In this document: positions 4,246-5,912 of the stretch, piece by piece
How positions within the stretch are numbered: the stretch's first letter is position 1
Layout: each line of letters starts with the position of its first letter
DNA from: Flavobacteriales bacterium
Lineage (GTDB): Bacteria > Bacteroidota > Bacteroidia > Flavobacteriales > Crocinitomicaceae
DNA length: 5,912 nucleotides
Direction of reading: 5' to 3'
NCBI GenBank assembly: GCA_947375085.1
Contig: CANCEQ010000195.1
Coordinates: forward strand, 1 to 5,912
Position numbers and translations under genes: made by a program
Notes under the pieces: generated by a model
What the model saw: only the letters and a program-made list of their open reading frames with translations
Database searches by the model: none
Told to the model about the DNA's origin: nothing

Positions 4246-5469
4246 TCACCATTCATCCTCAGTGCCATCTTCTTTGTTGGCATCACGGATTAATTTTTTC
4301 CAATCATACGAACCATCATCTGTATCTCTTAAGATATCTCTGTAATCATCCTTGTCGATAAATTGATGTTCAATTTCTTCGCCTGTATACTCTTCTATTT
4401 CAGCCAATAATGGTTTTTCCTCTTCGCTACAAAATGAGATAGCGCTTCCACGGTTATTTCCTCTACCACATCTACCACATCGGTGAACATAGTTTTCAGG
4501 ATTATCTGGAACATCGTAATTGATAACATATTCAACGGTTGGAATATCAATTCCTCTTGCAGCGACATCAGTAGTTATTAAAACTCTATTTTCACCTGAT
4601 CTGAAGCGGTCTAAAATGGCAAAACGATCTTTCTGTTCAACGCCTCCGTGAAGTGCTTCACTACTAATCCCAACGCGTTTCATAGCTTCTACAACTCTTC
4701 CGGCTCTGACTTGCGTTCTTACAAAAACAATGAATTTACTTTCTTCATACTCTTTTAAGATGTTTTCAAGAAAGAAACGTTTATCGTCCATTTCAACAAA
4801 AGTGACAGTATGGTCAATGTTTCCAGCTACTGGATTGTGAGGAGCTATTTGAATACGTATTGCATTTCGAACTACCGAATAGGCTACTTTTTTAATTTCA
4901 GGCGTTATTGTCGCTGAAAAGAATAAAGTTTGACGATGAGTAGGTATGTGTTTAGATACATCTTTAATGTCTTTTAAAAAGCCCATATCTAACATTAAGT
5001 CAGCTTCATCTAATACTAAGAATTCAAGTTTTGAAATATCGATATGACCTTGAGAAATTAAGTCAAACATTCTACCTGGTGTGGAAACTAATATGTCGAT
5101 TCCATTATTTAACGTTCTGATTTGTTGTTCTTGCTCAACTCCTCCGAAAAGACCAAAAGTTTTAACGCTTGTATTTCTTCCAATGTCTTGAAAAACAAGT
5201 GAAATTTGTTTAGCAAGTTCACGGGTAGGAACCATTACTAAACATCGAACTCCTTTGTAATTCTTTTTTCGTTTTGTTTCTAGTACGTGTAAAACAGGAA
5301 TTGCAAATGCTCCCGTTTTTCCAGTTCCCGTTTGAGCAATAGCTAAAACATCTTCACCTTCTAAAATAGGTTTAATTGCTTTGAATTGAATATCTGTAGG
5401 TCGGTTAAAACCCAAAACTTCCAATTGAGATTTAATTAAAGAAGATATATTGTAATCACTAAATTTCAT
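4246..5469 (-). CDS. DEAD-box ATP-dependent RNA helicase
   Basis: This 407-residue two-domain helicase is expected to unwind or remodel RNA (ribosome assembly, decay or cold response), using ATP. The motifs in order are: Q motif region FNRPTDIQ (21-28), I AQTGTGKT (45-52), Ia PTRELA (81-86), GG (109-110), Ib TPGR (130-133), II DEAD (154-157), III SAT (185-187), IV FIVFV (246-250), V TTDVAARGID (299-308) and VI HRCGRCGR (329-336). Motif VI keeps His and all three Arg but has Cys at both variable places, where HRIGRTGR is usual. The C-terminus is short and acidic (EDGTEDEW) without the basic tail of RhlE/CsdA types, so the subfamily is left open. The start is the ATG at 5469: an in-frame TTG at 5517 would add 16 residues but lies upstream of the -7 box. 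Confidence 0.95.
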   Translation of the reverse strand: MKFSDYNISSLIKSQLEVLGFNRPTDIQFKAIKPILEGEDVLAIAQTGTGKTGAFAIPVLHVLETKRKKNYKGVRCLVMVPTRELAKQISLVFQDIGRNTSVKTFGLFGGVEQEQQIRTLNNGIDILVSTPGRMFDLISQGHIDISKLEFLVLDEADLMLDMGFLKDIKDVSKHIPTHRQTLFFSATITPEIKKVAYSVVRNAIRIQIAPHNPVAGNIDHTVTFVEMDDKRFFLENILKEYEESKFIVFVRTQVRAGRVVEAMKRVGISSEALHGGVEQKDRFAILDRFRSGENRVLITTDVAARGIDIPTVEYVINYDVPDNPENYVHRCGRCGRGNNRGSAISFCSEEEKPLLAEIEEYTGEEIEHQFIDKDDYRDILRDTDDGSYDWKKLIRDANKEDGTEDEW

Positions 5470-5494
5470 AAGAAAGGTATTTGTTAATGCAGTG

Positions 5495-5502
5495 CAAAGG
5501 TA
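5495..5502 (-). promoter_or_regulatory. Candidate helicase promoter, -7 box
   Basis: Read on the minus strand, TACCTTTG fits TAnnTTTG. It lies 25 bases upstream of the ATG at 5469 and implies a leader of roughly 20 bases. This supports the ATG over the upstream in-frame TTG. The -33 region would fall within the terminator stem at 5516-5546, and no clear TTG is correctly spaced. Confidence 0.5.
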
Positions 5503-5515
5503 GTTGATTAAAAGC

Positions 5516-5546
5516 AAAAACCGCTCTGATTTTCAGAACGGTTTTT
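5516..5546 (-). terminator. Intrinsic terminator after the zinc-ribbon gene
   Basis: AAAAACCG (5516-5523) pairs with CGGTTTTT (5539-5546), and inside it TCTGA (5525-5529) pairs with TCAGA (5533-5537) around a three-base loop, with one C-A mismatch. On the minus strand it reads as a stem ending in five T, downstream of the zinc-ribbon gene and just before the helicase promoter, so it insulates the two genes. The flanking A and T runs would also let it act on plus-strand RNA. Confidence 0.75.
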
Positions 5547-5561
5547 AATGTATTTAGAATG

Positions 5562-5616
5562 GTAGCTGAGTAAATTTTCATTTGCCTTTGGCAAATGAAA
5601 ATTGTACCGAAGCTAC
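5562..5616 (-). repeat. Long interrupted palindrome spanning the zinc-ribbon stop
   Basis: The core pairs AATTTTCATTTGCC (5573-5586) with GGCAAATGAAAATT (5590-5603), 14 bp around a three-base loop. Outer helices GTA/TAC (5570-5572 with 5605-5607) and GTAGCT/AGCTAC (5562-5567 with 5611-5616) extend it. The outer right arm contains the TAG stop codon of the zinc-ribbon gene (5613-5615). An alternative small hairpin, GAAGC/GCTTC (5609-5613 with 5617-5621), competes for that arm. It does not share the 28-base layout of the other palindromes. It probably forms a 3'-end structure ahead of the terminator. Confidence 0.55.
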
Positions 5617-5912
5617 GCTTCTTCTGTTTCTGTCTCTGGAACTAAAATACGTCCACAGTGTTCACAAACAATAATTTTTCTTTTTAAAGTAATTTCTAAC
5701 TGACGTTGAGGTGGGATTTTATTGAAACATCCACCACAAGAATCACGGTTAATTGGAACTACCGCTAAACCATTTTTAGAGTTTCCTCTTAAACGATTGT
5801 AAGCAATAATTAAACGCTCATCAATTTTTTTAGATGCAGCTTCAGATGCTTTCAAAAGTTTATCCTCATCTTTTTGAGTTTCACCAACGATTTCATCTAA
5901 TTCTTTTTGTTT
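5613..5912 (-). CDS. C4 zinc-ribbon coiled-coil protein, 5' end missing
   Basis: The last 99 residues are visible; the frame stays open to the right edge. The pattern is that of the COG1579 family: a long N-terminal coiled coil followed by a C4 zinc ribbon. Here the coiled-coil end runs from residue 1 to about 42 (KQKELDEIVGETQKDEDKLL, then KASEAASKKIDERLIIAYNRLR). The ribbon has CGGC (Cys59, Cys62) and CEHC (Cys83, Cys86), with the family's IPPQ (66-69) and a closing CGRILV. The exact role is unknown; family members are thought to bind nucleic acid or proteins and in Bacteroidota often sit beside a Nif3-like gene, which cannot be checked here. A TTG near 5855 is an internal Leu, not a start. 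The acidic tail ETETEEA ends in a TAG that is part of a palindrome. Confidence 0.88.
   Translation of the reverse strand, partial: KQKELDEIVGETQKDEDKLLKASEAASKKIDERLIIAYNRLRGNSKNGLAVVPINRDSCGGCFNKIPPQRQLEITLKRKIIVCEHCGRILVPETETEEA

Noticed and set aside
5470..5517. In-frame TTG start at 5517 adding 16 residues to the helicase
   Set aside because: It lies upstream of the -7 box, its codons add no family motif, and MKFSDYNISS at 5469 is a normal DEAD-box N-terminus.
5853..5855. TTG as start of the zinc-ribbon protein
   Set aside because: The frame stays open to the window edge with coiled-coil sequence, and the family has a much longer N-terminal helix, so this is an internal Leu codon.

Overview
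The window is AT-rich chromosomal DNA from a member of the Bacteroidota, most likely a flavobacterium. The evidence is the -7 promoter boxes of the form TAnnTTTG, the absence of clear Shine-Dalgarno sequences, the protein styles (deformylase with an acidic insert, short RuvX, paired DUF1573 proteins) and the low G+C. Genus cannot be fixed from this sequence. All genes look like vertically inherited housekeeping or envelope genes. I see no insertion sequence, phage gene, tRNA, rRNA or CRISPR array.

Layout on the plus strand: the 3' end of peptidyl-tRNA hydrolase (pth, 1-258); the RNase H-like RuvX/YqgF protein (352-762); a 186-base gap filled with palindromic repeats; peptide deformylase (def, 949-1551); a small lipoprotein with a probable helical-repeat domain (1573-2145); two tandem exported DUF1573 proteins (2257-2694 and 2675-3088); and murB (3144-4154). 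On the minus strand, converging on murB, are a DEAD-box RNA helicase (4246-5469) and, upstream of it, a C4 zinc-ribbon/coiled-coil protein that runs off the right edge (5613-5912). The longest stretch without a gene is 763-948, and it is described below.

Functionally, pth, ruvX and def belong to translation and nucleic-acid maintenance: recycling of peptidyl-tRNA, RuvX's rRNA or Holliday-junction role, and N-terminal deformylation. The lipoprotein and the DUF1573 pair are envelope proteins of unknown role. MurB makes UDP-MurNAc for peptidoglycan. The helicase probably remodels RNA.

Two non-coding patterns stand out. First, three intergenic palindromes share a 28-base layout beginning GTRGRKACRT, and palindromes touch or supply the stop codons of ruvX and the zinc-ribbon gene; they look like one dispersed palindromic-repeat family reused as gene-end terminators. 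The copy between murB and the helicase is extended to a perfect 54-base palindrome. Second, a near-perfect intrinsic terminator (15 paired positions and eight T) lies not after the second DUF1573 gene but inside its signal-peptide coding region, 48 bases beyond the stop of the first DUF1573 gene. This suggests that expression of the second protein is set by read-through or by translation across the hairpin. murB appears to have a promoter so close to its ATG that its mRNA would be leaderless or nearly so.
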